35,217 bases of DNA from an uncultured Bacteroidia bacterium (GTDB taxonomy: Bacteria; Bacteroidota; Bacteroidia; Bacteroidales; Prolixibacteraceae), in NCBI GenBank assembly GCA_903854235.1, contig CAINVV010000131.1:1-35217 (forward strand), in the 5' to 3' direction. A program made the position numbers and the translations under genes. Under the pieces are notes generated by a model. That model was not told the DNA's origin. It did no database searches and saw nothing but the letters and a program-made list of their open reading frames with translations. This document shows, in pieces, positions 15,379 through 25,031 of the stretch. The first letter of the stretch is position 1; every line of letters begins with the position of its first letter.

Positions 15379-16443
15379 ATGAATACCAATAATTCCGTGG
15401 TAGTTACCGATCAACTTGAAAGTACCCTCACCTCAAGTATCTCGGCTTTCCCTGACGACAAACTCTTTTTGGTTACAGACCAAAACAGCGCAAAATTTTG
15501 CCTTCCGTTGTTGTGCGAAATACCGAACATCGAAAAATTCAAGACGATTGTTATCCCTAGCGGGGAAGAGAACAAACTTTTGTCGTCTGTTGAAAAAATC
15601 TGGCTTTTCCTGAGTCAAAATGGAGCAGACAGAAAATCCCTCGTGGTGAATCTTGGAGGAGGAATGGTGACCGATTTGGGCAGTTTTGCCGCTTCCACCT
15701 TCAAACGGGGATTGCCGTTCATCAACATACCCACCACCTTGTTATCGCAGGTGGATGCTTCTGTGGGAGGGAAAACAGGCTTTAATTTCAACGGATTAAA
15801 GAATGAAATTGGCGTAATCAACCAACCCTTGCAGGTAATTATCGATACCCGATTCCTAAAGACGCTGGATCATGAAAATATTATTTCGGGTTATGCCGAA
15901 ATGATCAAGCACGGACTGATCCACTCACAGGATCACCTGGCGGAGCTTCGGAAATTTGATCTGGATAATCCGGATTACCGTGAATTGCAGGGAATCATTG
16001 CTCACTCTGTTTTGATCAAAAACTATTTTGTAGAAAAAGATCCACACGAACGGAACATTCGGAAAGCCCTCAATTTTGGGCATACGGTTGGACACGCTTT
16101 CGAGAGTCTATCCTTGAGAAATTCGCAACCCTTGCTTCACGGACATGCGGTTGCCTTCGGAATGATCGCTGAACTCTATCTCTCCCGGCTCAACAGTGGT
16201 TTTGCCGATGGCATCATGCACCACCTCTCCCAATGGCTGATCTCAATTTATGGAAAATACCAGATAGCTGCCTCGGATTACGAGGCACTGTATGAATTGA
16301 TGGGCCACGACAAGAAAAACGAAGGCAAACGAATCAATTTCACCCTGATCCGCTCTGTCGGGGAGGTGGAGATCAACAGGGATTGCAGCAAGGAGCAGGT
16401 CTTCGAAGCACTTGATTATTTCCGGGAGTTAAATCACGATTGA
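15379..16443 (+). CDS. aroB: 3-dehydroquinate synthase
   Basis: AroB makes 3-dehydroquinate from DAHP with NAD+ and a divalent metal, step 2 of the shikimate pathway. The 354-residue protein has the signature segments IPSGEENK, LGGGMVTDLGSFAASTFKRG, NIPTTLLSQVDASVGGKTGFN, GYAEMIKHGLI, EKDPHERNIRKALNFGHTVGHAFES and LLHGHAVAFGM; the metal-binding glutamate and two histidines (in EMIKHG, GHTVGH and LHGHAVA) are conserved. aroA follows after 3 bases, so the two shikimate genes form an operon. The length and motifs match the family, and nothing seems broken. Confidence 0.97.
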   Translation: MNTNNSVVVTDQLESTLTSSISAFPDDKLFLVTDQNSAKFCLPLLCEIPNIEKFKTIVIPSGEENKLLSSVEKIWLFLSQNGADRKSLVVNLGGGMVTDLGSFAASTFKRGLPFINIPTTLLSQVDASVGGKTGFNFNGLKNEIGVINQPLQVIIDTRFLKTLDHENIISGYAEMIKHGLIHSQDHLAELRKFDLDNPDYRELQGIIAHSVLIKNYFVEKDPHERNIRKALNFGHTVGHAFESLSLRNSQPLLHGHAVAFGMIAELYLSRLNSGFADGIMHHLSQWLISIYGKYQIAASDYEALYELMGHDKKNEGKRINFTLIRSVGEVEINRDCSKEQVFEALDYFRELNHD

Positions 16444-16446
16444 GCC

Positions 16447-17691
16447 ATGAACATTCAGCTGTCCAAAACGGATTCAAACATCGTGGGAGAGGTTACCCTT
16501 CCTGCCTCCAAGAGTATCAGCAACAGGGTGCTTATCATCAATGCACTCAGCTATTCGGCCTTTCCTGTCAAGAACCTGTCTGATTGTGATGACTCGCTGG
16601 TGATGAACCGGGTCCTGGAATCCAATTCGAATCATTTCAACATCGGGCACGCGGGTACTGCCATGCGATTTTTAACGGCCTATTTGTCCAAGATCGTTGG
16701 AGAATGGCACCTGACCGGCTCGGAAAGAATGCAGCAACGCCCCATCTCCATTCTGGTAGATGCCCTGCGAAAGATGGGTGCCCTGATCGAATATACCGGA
16801 GTTGAAGGGTTCCCACCCCTAAAAATAACCGGAACAGCCCTAAAAGGTGGAATTATTGAACTGGATGGAAGCATCAGCAGTCAGTACATCTCTGCCTTGC
16901 TGATGATCGCTCCCACCGTACAGGGAGGATTGACGCTCCGGCTAAATAACAGGATTACTTCTCGTTCCTACATCGAAATGACCCTTGATCTGATGCGTAA
17001 ATTTGGGATCAGGTACCAATGGAAAGCGAATGAGATTCGCATAGAGCCTCAAAATTACAAGCCAGTTTCCTATTCCGTGGAAGCCGACTGGTCGGGTGCC
17101 TCCTACTGGTATGCACTGGCTGCCTTGTCGGGAAATTGTGACTTGCATTTGAAGGGACTTAGCCTGAAGAGCCTGCAGGGAGACGCCGTCCAGGCAGTTT
17201 GGTATGAAAAATATTTTGGGGTGAGATCCCGGCAGGATGGTGATTCGGTAAGGCTAACCAATGAGAAAGAGCAACCACAGAAACAACTCAACCTTAACTT
17301 CCTGGAAAATCCGGACATCGCCCAGACCTTCGTCGTTTTGGCAATAGGGAAAAAATTGCCGTTTCATTTTTCCGGATTAAAGACCCTCAAAATTAAAGAG
17401 ACAGACCGAATGGAGGCACTGAAAAAGGAATGCACCAAGTTGGGTGTGATGCTGACAGAACCTTCAGAAGGAGAATTGGCGTGGGATGGAACCCTGAACG
17501 AAAGTCTTGCTCTGGATAATCCGGTTATTTCCACGTACGACGATCACAGAATGGCAATGGCTTTCGCACCCGTAGCTCTTTTTGGCAAAGGAGTACGGAT
17601 TGAAGACGCGATGGTAGTGACCAAATCCTATCCCTCGTTTTACGAAGACCTGCAGGCGGTTGGATTTAAAGTTGAAGAGGTTACTCTTTGA
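16447..17691 (+). CDS. aroA: 3-phosphoshikimate 1-carboxyvinyltransferase (EPSP synthase)
   Basis: EPSP synthase joins shikimate-3-phosphate and PEP. This 414-residue protein carries the substrate-binding motifs LPASKSISNRVLIINAL near the N-terminus, GHAGTAMRFLTAYL, GSERMQQRPISILVDALRKMGA, SSQYISALLMIAP, KIKETDRMEALKKE and STYDDHRMAMAFAPVAL. The chain is slightly shorter than the E. coli enzyme (427), as is common in Bacteroidota. Its 3' end overlaps the stop of the convergent cyclophilin gene by 11 bases. Confidence 0.97.
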   Translation: MNIQLSKTDSNIVGEVTLPASKSISNRVLIINALSYSAFPVKNLSDCDDSLVMNRVLESNSNHFNIGHAGTAMRFLTAYLSKIVGEWHLTGSERMQQRPISILVDALRKMGALIEYTGVEGFPPLKITGTALKGGIIELDGSISSQYISALLMIAPTVQGGLTLRLNNRITSRSYIEMTLDLMRKFGIRYQWKANEIRIEPQNYKPVSYSVEADWSGASYWYALAALSGNCDLHLKGLSLKSLQGDAVQAVWYEKYFGVRSRQDGDSVRLTNEKEQPQKQLNLNFLENPDIAQTFVVLAIGKKLPFHFSGLKTLKIKETDRMEALKKECTKLGVMLTEPSEGELAWDGTLNESLALDNPVISTYDDHRMAMAFAPVALFGKGVRIEDAMVVTKSYPSFYEDLQAVGFKVEEVTL

Positions 17692-18511
17692 TTACCGAAA
17701 TTTTCATCCGGATATTTTCGATCGGACGATCCTGCAAGCCGGTAGGCTGTACGGCGATGGAGTCAATCACTGCCATACCCTCAATGACCTCTCCAAAAAC
17801 GGTATAGGCTCCATCGAGATGCGGAATTCCCCCCAGGGTGGTATAGGTTTCAATTTGTTGCTTCGTCAGTCGGATGGGGTTCTTTTCGCATTCGCGGATG
17901 GCTTTTTGCTTCAGTTTTTCCAGCAGTTTGTCATATCCCTCCTTATTTTTGGCCATTTGGAACAACATCAGCGTATCAATTTTCTCTGCCTTCATCTTCA
18001 GAAATAGAGATTCGGCAGCCCGGCTGTTCAGGTTTTGCTCGATGGCAGGTACATCATCCAGCTTGTACACTTTCCCCTGAGCCAGGTAAAACTGCGTAGC
18101 CGATGAACGCTTTTCCGGATTTTCTTCATCCCCGTTTCTGGCGGCGGCAATGACCCCTTTTTTGTGAATAATGCCGGGTCTGAACTCCGCAGGTACCGTA
18201 TAATTCAGATCGCCATCTCCAAGAGTCTGATCCTTGGTCGCATGTTTGGAGTGCGGATCACCCCCCTGTACCATAAATCCCTTGATGACCCGGTGAAAAA
18301 GCAGGCTGTCAAAGACTCCTTCTTTGGTCAGTTTCATGAAATTGTCGCGATGAAGTGGGGTTTCATTGTACAAAACCACCTTCATGTCTCCGTATTTTGT
18401 CTTAATCAGGACCATAGGCCCTTCCGGTATTTGCTTGTTCTGGGAAAAAGAACAGGAAGAGATGGTAACGATCAAAAGAAAGAGGCTGATTTTTATTAAA
18501 AGGTGTTTCAT
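17681..18511 (-). CDS. Cyclophilin-type peptidyl-prolyl isomerase, lipoprotein
   Basis: The ATG at 18511 starts a clean lipoprotein signal ([13 protein letters not shown], lipobox TISSC with Cys at residue 20) and is preferred over an in-frame codon 22 codons upstream. The mature 256 residues hold a cyclophilin domain with the motifs [43 protein letters not shown] and [15 protein letters not shown]. About 90 residues rich in Lys/Glu are inserted between FYLAQG and LGGIPHLDG, which is an insertion seen in Bacteroidota cyclophilins and likely forms a helical arm. It should help fold envelope proteins. A -7 box-like sequence in reverse (CAAAGATA, 18538-18545) lies upstream. Confidence 0.9.
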   Translation of the reverse strand: MKHLLIKISLFLLIVTISSCSFSQNKQIPEGPMVLIKTKYGDMKVVLYNETPLHRDNFMKLTKEGVFDSLLFHRVIKGFMVQGGDPHSKHATKDQTLGDGDLNYTVPAEFRPGIIHKKGVIAAARNGDEENPEKRSSATQFYLAQGKVYKLDDVPAIEQNLNSRAAESLFLKMKAEKIDTLMLFQMAKNKEGYDKLLEKLKQKAIRECEKNPIRLTKQQIETYTTLGGIPHLDGAYTVFGEVIEGMAVIDSIAVQPTGLQDRPIENIRMKISVIKE

Positions 18512-18560
18512 TGGTTCAATCCTGATTACGTGTGACCCAAAGATAACAAAGCTGAAATCA

Positions 18561-18594
18561 ATTGGTAAGCCGTTCATCCTTTTTTTTAATTTTG
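18561..18594 (+). promoter_or_regulatory. Promoter of cysS
   Basis: ATTG (18561-18564) and TAATTTTG (18587-18594) are 22 bases apart, a slightly long but acceptable Bacteroidota spacing; the start codon follows after 20 bases. The region is shared with the divergent cyclophilin promoter. Confidence 0.55.
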
Positions 18595-18614
18595 CATTTC
18601 GATCTCTTTATTCA

Positions 18615-20096
18615 ATGACCATGGAAAAGTTAATTCTCTACAATACCCTCACCCGTAAAAAAGAGCTTTTTGTTCCCATCCACAAGGATCATGTCGGGAT
18701 GTATGTATGCGGTCCAACTGTCTATGGAAATGCACACCTGGGGCACGCCCGTCCTGCCATTACCTTTGATCTTCTCTTTAGGTATCTGTTGCATATTGGT
18801 TACAAGGTCAGGTATGTAAGGAACATCACGGATGTGGGTCATCTGGTCAACGATGCGGATGAAGGTGAGGATAAAGTGGCCAAAAAGGCAAAGGTGGAGG
18901 AGCTGGAACCCATGGAAATTGTCCAGATCTATACCAACAGCTACCGGAAGAACATGGGACAACTCAATGTGCTTCCACCGAGCATTGAACCAACTGCGTC
19001 CGGACATATCATCGAGCAGATTGAGGCTGTCAGGAAAATGATTGAGGCCGGATTTGCTTACGAAACAAACGGTTCCGTATATTTTGACGTGGAAACCTAC
19101 GCCAATAAATATCCCTATGGAATCCTTTCCGGCAGGAAAATAGAAGATCTTTATACCAACACCCGCGACCTGGATGGCCAGAATGAGAAAAAATCGGGCC
19201 TTGATTTTGCCTTGTGGAAGAATGCCCTTCCCGAACACATCATGCGCTGGCCATCGCCCTGGGGATCCGGATTTCCGGGATGGCACACCGAATGTACGGC
19301 CATGAGTACCAAATACCTGGGTGAAAGATTTGATATCCACGGGGGAGGTCTCGACCTGCTGTTTCCCCACCACGAGGCAGAGGTGGCTCAGGGAATGGCC
19401 TGTTTCGGTCATTCCACGGTCAATTATTGGATTCACAACAACATGATCACCATCAACGGCCAAAAGATGGGCAAGTCGTTGGGTAATTTTATTCAGTTGG
19501 ACGAGTTCTTCACGGGGTCGCATTCGTTGCTCGAAAAGTCTTACGACCCGATGACCATCCGCTTCTTTATGCTCCAGGCGCATTACCGGAGTCCGCTGGA
19601 CTTTTCGAACGAGGCCTTGCAGGCAGCCGAAAAGGGATTTGAAAGAATGATGAATGCCATGGCGCTGCTGCCGGATTTAAAAACAGCATCCAGCTCGACA
19701 GTGGATGTCGATCAGCTGAGAAACGACTGTTACGAAGCGTTGAACGATGACCTGAACAGTCCGATCCTGATCGCGCATTTGTTTGATGGAGCCAAGATGA
19801 TCAATTCCATCAACGACGGCAACCTGACCATCACGGAAAGAGACCTGGAGAAACTCCAAATTCTTTATGCTGGACTCGTGAATGGGGTCTTGGGTTTGAA
19901 GCAGTCATCGGATGGTCCCGATAATGCCAAAGGGGTACTCTTTGGAGAGATGGTTGAACTATTGCTCTCCCTCCGGCAGGAGGCCAAGATGAAGAAGGAT
20001 TGGACCACCTCTGACCAGATCCGTGACCGGCTCACCTCCCTGGGCTTTGAGATCAAAGACACCAAAGAAGGAGCCGACTGGAAGCTGAAAAACTAA
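18615..20096 (+). CDS. cysS: Cysteinyl-tRNA synthetase
   Basis: The protein begins [19 protein letters not shown]; the ATG at 18621 is almost as good, while the long open frame upstream of 18615 overlaps the divergent gene and is not used. It has 493 residues. The class I aminoacyl-tRNA synthetase motifs are clear: [16 protein letters not shown] (HIGH-type), the zinc ligands in [10 protein letters not shown] and [10 protein letters not shown], and KMGKSLGNF (KMSKS-type). It charges tRNA-Cys. The stop codon is directly adjacent to the stop of the convergent hydrogenase gene, with no base between them. Confidence 0.97.
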   Translation: MTMEKLILYNTLTRKKELFVPIHKDHVGMYVCGPTVYGNAHLGHARPAITFDLLFRYLLHIGYKVRYVRNITDVGHLVNDADEGEDKVAKKAKVEELEPMEIVQIYTNSYRKNMGQLNVLPPSIEPTASGHIIEQIEAVRKMIEAGFAYETNGSVYFDVETYANKYPYGILSGRKIEDLYTNTRDLDGQNEKKSGLDFALWKNALPEHIMRWPSPWGSGFPGWHTECTAMSTKYLGERFDIHGGGLDLLFPHHEAEVAQGMACFGHSTVNYWIHNNMITINGQKMGKSLGNFIQLDEFFTGSHSLLEKSYDPMTIRFFMLQAHYRSPLDFSNEALQAAEKGFERMMNAMALLPDLKTASSSTVDVDQLRNDCYEALNDDLNSPILIAHLFDGAKMINSINDGNLTITERDLEKLQILYAGLVNGVLGLKQSSDGPDNAKGVLFGEMVELLLSLRQEAKMKKDWTTSDQIRDRLTSLGFEIKDTKEGADWKLKN

Positions 20097-21875
20097 TCAG
20101 TTTTTCGCCCGTTTCACATAGGTGGTGTGCAGCAATTCGTGGGAAAGATGCCCGAGCGGATGGCCCAGAAAATCTTGGTACAGGGTCATCAGATCCTGAT
20201 TCTCGTGCGATTTGCGCAGTGCTTTGCCTTCGTCTTCGCGGTAGATGGCATCCAGTCGTTTCATCCGGACAGAATTGCTGATGGGGCGTGGTTGACCACC
20301 CCCACTGATGCACCCTCCCGGACAGCCCATCACCTCGATAAAATGGTAAGGACTTTTTCCCTGACGGATCTCTTCCATCAGGATGGAGGCACCTTTTAAT
20401 CCGCTCGTAACGGCCACTTTTACGGTTACGCCTTCCAGAAATGCGTACGATTCCAAAGGATGCTCAATCAGAAGGTCTGCAGTCTTAATTTGTTTCAAAC
20501 CGACCAATGGTTGTACGTGAAGTTTGTCCATCGGCAGTTCGCGTCCGGTAACCAGTTCGTACACCGTACGGATGGCTGCTTCCATCACTCCTCCGGTGGT
20601 ACCGAAAATATCGGCAGCTCCCGAGGAGAGTCCCAATGGAGAATCAAATTCACTATCGGGCAGCAAGGCAAACTCAATTCCGGCATCCTTGATCATCCTG
20701 CCAAGTTCGCGGGTGGTCAAAACAGCATCTACATCCCTGACTCCATTGGATTCCATTTCGGGCCGCATAATCTCAAATTTCTTTGCCGTACAAGGCATGA
20801 CAGACACGACAAAGAGATCTTTCGGATCAACCTGAATCTTCTCGGCGAAATAGGTTTTAACGAGTGCGCCCAACATCATATGGGGAGATTTACAGCTGGA
20901 AAGGTGTTCCAGCTGGTCGGAGTATCTGTGCTCCACATATTTGATCCATCCCGGACTACAACTGGTAATCATGGGCAATACAGAACCTTCTTTGGTGGTA
21001 AGCTGATCTTTGACCCTTTTCAGAAATTCAGATCCCTCTTCCAGAATGGTCAGGTCAGCAGCGAAGTTGGTGTCAAATACGTAATCGAATCCAAGTTCAC
21101 GCAGCGATGAGGCCATTTTGCCTGTCACCTGTGTTCCCGGAGCCATCCCGAATTTTTCTCCCAAGGCCACCCTGACCGCTGGGGCAGTCTGAACCACCAC
21201 CGTTTTGGTAGGATCCAGCAGGGCATCCCATACCAGTTGGGTGGAATCTTTTTCCTTCAGTGCTCCGACCGGACAGACCACGATGCACTGTCCGCAGTTG
21301 GTGCAAATGGAGTGACCCAGACTTTCGTCTTCAGAAGGACCGATAAAAGTGGCAAAACCCCTGTGGTGGGCATTCATGACCCCCACTCCCTGAATCTCGT
21401 TGCAGACCGTCACGCACCGGCGACAAAGAATGCATTTGGAGCTGTCGCGAACGATGGAGGCGCTGGTACTGTCGACCACATCTTTCGATTTTACCCCCTC
21501 AAAGCGGAAACCGTCGATTTGTATTTGCTCTCCAAGATCCTGAAGTTCGCAATTTTGGTTCCGGTGGCATCCCAGACAGTTTTTTGGGTGATCGGAAAGA
21601 ATCAGTTCATAGAGTACTTTTCTGACTTTACGAACTTTCGTGGTATTGGTATGTACCACCATATTCTCCTTCACCTCGGTGACGCAGGAGGCCATAAGGT
21701 TTCTTGCTCCCTCTACCTCTACTACGCAAATGCGGCAGGACCCAATCTGGTGGACATTCTCCAGGTAACAAAAATGAGGAATGAGAATATTGTTAAGTTT
21801 GGCTGCCTCGAAAATAGTAGTTCCCTCTTCAGCCTGTATGGTTTTGTTGTTGATGGTAAGTGTGATAAGCGACAT
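20097..21875 (-). CDS. hydA: [FeFe]-hydrogenase catalytic subunit, HydA of a NAD(H)-linked multimeric hydrogenase
   Basis: This 592-residue protein has the order typical of group A enzymes. A [2Fe-2S] domain (Cys 36, 47, 50, 64) is followed by the His-Cys [4Fe-4S] motif HPKNCLGCHRNQNC (96-109), two [4Fe-4S] clusters (C148/151/154/158 and C191/194/197/201) and the H-cluster domain. H-cluster motifs: L1 TSCSPGW (304-310), L2 MPCTAKKFE (361-369) and L3 EVMGCPGGCISGGGQP (514-529). L1 has Ser in place of the second Cys of TSCCPxW, while a Cys is present nearby in LSSCKSP (C328). The C-terminal small-subunit region (SHELLHTTY) is present. It is the last gene of hydCBA, 18 bases after hydB. No hydE/F/G maturase is in view. 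Confidence 0.93.
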   Translation of the reverse strand: MSLITLTINNKTIQAEEGTTIFEAAKLNNILIPHFCYLENVHQIGSCRICVVEVEGARNLMASCVTEVKENMVVHTNTTKVRKVRKVLYELILSDHPKNCLGCHRNQNCELQDLGEQIQIDGFRFEGVKSKDVVDSTSASIVRDSSKCILCRRCVTVCNEIQGVGVMNAHHRGFATFIGPSEDESLGHSICTNCGQCIVVCPVGALKEKDSTQLVWDALLDPTKTVVVQTAPAVRVALGEKFGMAPGTQVTGKMASSLRELGFDYVFDTNFAADLTILEEGSEFLKRVKDQLTTKEGSVLPMITSCSPGWIKYVEHRYSDQLEHLSSCKSPHMMLGALVKTYFAEKIQVDPKDLFVVSVMPCTAKKFEIMRPEMESNGVRDVDAVLTTRELGRMIKDAGIEFALLPDSEFDSPLGLSSGAADIFGTTGGVMEAAIRTVYELVTGRELPMDKLHVQPLVGLKQIKTADLLIEHPLESYAFLEGVTVKVAVTSGLKGASILMEEIRQGKSPYHFIEVMGCPGGCISGGGQPRPISNSVRMKRLDAIYREDEGKALRKSHENQDLMTLYQDFLGHPLGHLSHELLHTTYVKRAKN

Positions 21876-21893
21876 AGCTTGAGAATTTGAGGG

Positions 21894-24800
21894 TTAGTGT
21901 TTGGAACATTGCAGACAACGCATGGCTTCGGCAATAGCATTCAGTTTATGAAAACCTTGTGCAACCTCATCGAAGCTGGTACGGCGTTTTTCCCCTTCGA
22001 GGTACCTCATCTGGAAACGTTCGTGTTCGATCGTATTTGCCTCGTCTGGACGCATATTCGGAATATCGATGGGTTCACCCGAGTTGAGGATTCCCTTTCC
22101 TCCCAGGTATTTATCGATGGATTTGGCAGCCACTTTCCCATCCGCGATGGCAGTGATTACCACATCTGACCCCCTTGCAACATCTCCACCTGCGAAGACC
22201 CCTTTTTGGGTGGTCATTTGCGTGGTACTGTCAACGACAAAGGTTCCCCAGTCGGTCAGTTCAACATCCTTCTTCGTGACGAAAGGAAGATCCGAATACT
22301 GGCTGACAGCCGGAATGGCCATATCGATGTTCAGTGTGAAATTGGAGCCTGGTTCCTTGACAGGAATTCTTCTTCCGTCTTTCCCGAATTCTCCAGGCAT
22401 CATCCGCTGACACTCGATCTGCCTGACATAGCCATTCCCAATGAACCTGACCGGTGCAACCAATTCGTGCAAGATGATCCCCTCATCCATGGCATCTTGA
22501 ATCTCGCGGCGATCGGCAGGCATCTCTTCCCGCGTCCTGCGGTAGAGAATGTGAACCTTCTCTGCTCCCAGCCTAAGGGCCGATCTGGCCGCATCCAGAG
22601 CGGTATTTCCTCCACCGATGACCGCAACGACTCCTTTGACCACCACTTTTTTATTCAGGTTAATATCCTTCAGGAAATCCAAACCGTGATAGATTCCATC
22701 TTTCTCCTCTCCTTCGATCCCAATCTTCCGTGAAAGCTGTGTTCCCGTGGCAATGTAGATGGCACCGTATTTGGCCTTTAAATCGGCAAAGGTGACGTGT
22801 TCCCCCACTTTGGTGTTATAGAAGATGTTGATTCCGGATTGGATTATGGAGTCAATCTCCTTTTTTAAAACATCTTTCGGTTGCCGGTATTCCGGAATCC
22901 CATAAGCCAGAATCCCACCAGCCACGTTTTTTTCTTCATAGATATCGACCGTGTAGCCCAAACGTGAAAGATAATATCCACAGGTCAGACCGGATGGCCC
23001 CGCTCCGATGATTCCAACCGATTTGCCATTCTTCTGGAACATCATGTTCATATAGGGTTCATCAGAATTGAGCACATAATCAGCTGCATATCTTTTCAGA
23101 TCAGCGATGGCAATCGACTCGTCCAACTGGGCACGCCGGCATTTGCTCTCACAGGGATGGGTACATACCCTTCCGCAAATGGAGGGGAAAGGATTGTCCT
23201 GACGAATCAGATTGTAGGCATCCTTGACTCTGCCTGCTGCAATCAAGGCAATGTAACCCGGAACGTTTACCCCAGCCGGACAGGCGTTCTGACAGGGTGA
23301 GATAAACAGGTCGCTGCAGACCCCTGCACGACAATATTTCTTTTGAATGTGTTCATCGTATTCGTGTCTGAAATATTTGATGGTGCTGAGAACCGGATTG
23401 GCGGCCGTCTGTCCGAGACCGCAAATGGCAGACTCCTTGATGGAAGTACCCAGTTCGATCAGTTTCTCTACGTCTCCCTCTTCTCCTTTCCCTACCGTGA
23501 TGCGCTCCAGTATTTCGAGCATTCTTTTTGTTCCCAACCGGCAGGGAGTGCATTTCCCGCACGACTCCTCCTGCACGAAGTCCATGAAAAAGCGGGCCAT
23601 GTCCACCATGCAGGTATCCTCATCGGCACTGATCAGTCCGCCGGACCCCATGATGGCTCCGTGCTTGATGAGCGAATCATAATCGATCGGGGTGTTCAGG
23701 TGCTCGGCCGTCAGACATCCTCCGGAAGGTCCGCCTGTTTGGGCAACCTTGAAGTTTTTATTTTTTGGAATGCCTCCCCCGATGTCAAACAAAATCTTTC
23801 CGAGCGAAATGCCCATCGGTACTTCAATCAATCCTTTCATCCGGATGTCTCCCGCCAGAGCAAATACCTTTGTTCCCTTGCTTTTTTCCGTCCCTATTGA
23901 AGCAAACCATTCTGCTCCCTTGAGCAGAATGGGTGCAATGCTCCCGAAAGTCTCAACATTGTTTATAACAGTGGGTTTACCATACAATCCACATTGGACC
24001 GGGAAGGGAGGTTTTTGGGTAGGTTCGCCCCTGCGCCCTTCGACAGAGGCCATCAGGGCAGTCTCTTCGCCACAAACGAAGGCTCCGGCACCAATTCTGA
24101 TTTCAATGTCAAAATCAAATCCGGAATCGAAAATATTCGTTCCTAGCAATCCGCTGGCCTGGGCCGCCTTGATGGCGATGGTCAGTCGTTCGATGGCGAT
24201 GGGATATTCGGCACGGATGTAAACCACTCCTTTGGATGCTCCGATTGCATAGCCTCCGATGATCATTCCTTCGATGACCGCGTGCGCATCACCCTCCAGC
24301 AGGCTACGGTCCATGAAGGCACCGGGATCCCCTTCGTCTGCATTGCAGATGATGTATTTTTGATCACTGGCTACTTTTGAAGCCATCTCCCATTTTAATC
24401 CGGTTGGGAAACCTCCACCGCCTCTTCCACGCATCCCTGATCTTTTTACTTCATCAACTACCTGCACGGTGGTCATTTTAGTAAGGGCTTTGCAAAGGGC
24501 AAAATAGCCATCGTTGGCGATGTACTCATCCAGGGAGGCATAGTCAATGGTACCGCAATTGCGCAGAACAATCTTTTTTTGATGTTTGAAAAAATTGATC
24601 TCCTGCATATTGGGAATTTCCTTCCCTGTTTCCGGATCCTTGTAACAATATTTGGTGGCTATCTTCCCTTTCTTGATGTGCTCCTTGACGATCTGAGCCA
24701 TATCGGTAGGTTTCAGATTGCAATAGAGGATTTGTCCTGGATTGATGATCAGCGTCGGCCCCAGGGTGCAGGCACCCATGCAACCAGTCAGATTAATTTT

Positions 24801-25004
24801 TACCTTTTCGGTCAGCTTCTCGTGTTCCAATGCCTTGACGAAAGCCTCCTTTACCTCACGGCAGTCGGAGGAGAGACATCCGGCGGCGTAACAAACATGG
24901 GCGACAAACTGGTATTGGGACTCCTGCTCCTGAAATGAGGTTTTGACATCATTCAGATCTTTCAGAGATTTGATGTTCATGACATTCATTAATTTGGTTT
25001 TCAA
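21894..25004 (-). CDS. Fused NuoF/HydB-like NADH-FMN subunit and GltD/NfnB-like NADPH-FAD oxidoreductase
   Basis: This 1036-residue fusion begins with a thioredoxin-like [2Fe-2S] domain (C38, C43, C75, C79). The NuoF/HydB core has the FMN and NADH motifs GRGGGGFPTGLKWE (193-206), CNADEGDPGAFMDR (220-233) and GAGAFVCGEETALM (306-319), and the [4Fe-4S] cluster SCGKCTPC with C528. Where HydB proteins usually end with a ferredoxin domain, this chain continues with a GltD-type cluster domain (CQNACPAGVNVPGYI, ICGRVCTHPCESKC, residues 571-622). A complete FAD/NADPH unit follows: GAGPSG (667), GGGNTALDAARSALRLGA (797-814), YRRTREEMPA (821-830) and GDVARGSDVVITAIADGK. Inference: an electron-distributing hydrogenase complex linking H2, ferredoxin, NADH and NADPH. 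The gene lies 27 bases downstream of hydC. Confidence 0.9.
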   Translation of the reverse strand: MKTKLMNVMNIKSLKDLNDVKTSFQEQESQYQFVAHVCYAAGCLSSDCREVKEAFVKALEHEKLTEKVKINLTGCMGACTLGPTLIINPGQILYCNLKPTDMAQIVKEHIKKGKIATKYCYKDPETGKEIPNMQEINFFKHQKKIVLRNCGTIDYASLDEYIANDGYFALCKALTKMTTVQVVDEVKRSGMRGRGGGGFPTGLKWEMASKVASDQKYIICNADEGDPGAFMDRSLLEGDAHAVIEGMIIGGYAIGASKGVVYIRAEYPIAIERLTIAIKAAQASGLLGTNIFDSGFDFDIEIRIGAGAFVCGEETALMASVEGRRGEPTQKPPFPVQCGLYGKPTVINNVETFGSIAPILLKGAEWFASIGTEKSKGTKVFALAGDIRMKGLIEVPMGISLGKILFDIGGGIPKNKNFKVAQTGGPSGGCLTAEHLNTPIDYDSLIKHGAIMGSGGLISADEDTCMVDMARFFMDFVQEESCGKCTPCRLGTKRMLEILERITVGKGEEGDVEKLIELGTSIKESAICGLGQTAANPVLSTIKYFRHEYDEHIQKKYCRAGVCSDLFISPCQNACPAGVNVPGYIALIAAGRVKDAYNLIRQDNPFPSICGRVCTHPCESKCRRAQLDESIAIADLKRYAADYVLNSDEPYMNMMFQKNGKSVGIIGAGPSGLTCGYYLSRLGYTVDIYEEKNVAGGILAYGIPEYRQPKDVLKKEIDSIIQSGINIFYNTKVGEHVTFADLKAKYGAIYIATGTQLSRKIGIEGEEKDGIYHGLDFLKDINLNKKVVVKGVVAVIGGGNTALDAARSALRLGAEKVHILYRRTREEMPADRREIQDAMDEGIILHELVAPVRFIGNGYVRQIECQRMMPGEFGKDGRRIPVKEPGSNFTLNIDMAIPAVSQYSDLPFVTKKDVELTDWGTFVVDSTTQMTTQKGVFAGGDVARGSDVVITAIADGKVAAKSIDKYLGGKGILNSGEPIDIPNMRPDEANTIEHERFQMRYLEGEKRRTSFDEVAQGFHKLNAIAEAMRCLQCSKH

Positions 25005-25031
25005 ATTGATAGGAAGGAAAATCTATGGGCC

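Noticed and set aside
18630-19583. 317-residue minus-strand open frame
   Set aside because: It is fully antisense to cysS, whose HIGH- and KMSKS-type motifs are intact.
20460-21110. 216-residue plus-strand open frame
   Set aside because: It is antisense to hydA, whose cluster motifs are intact.
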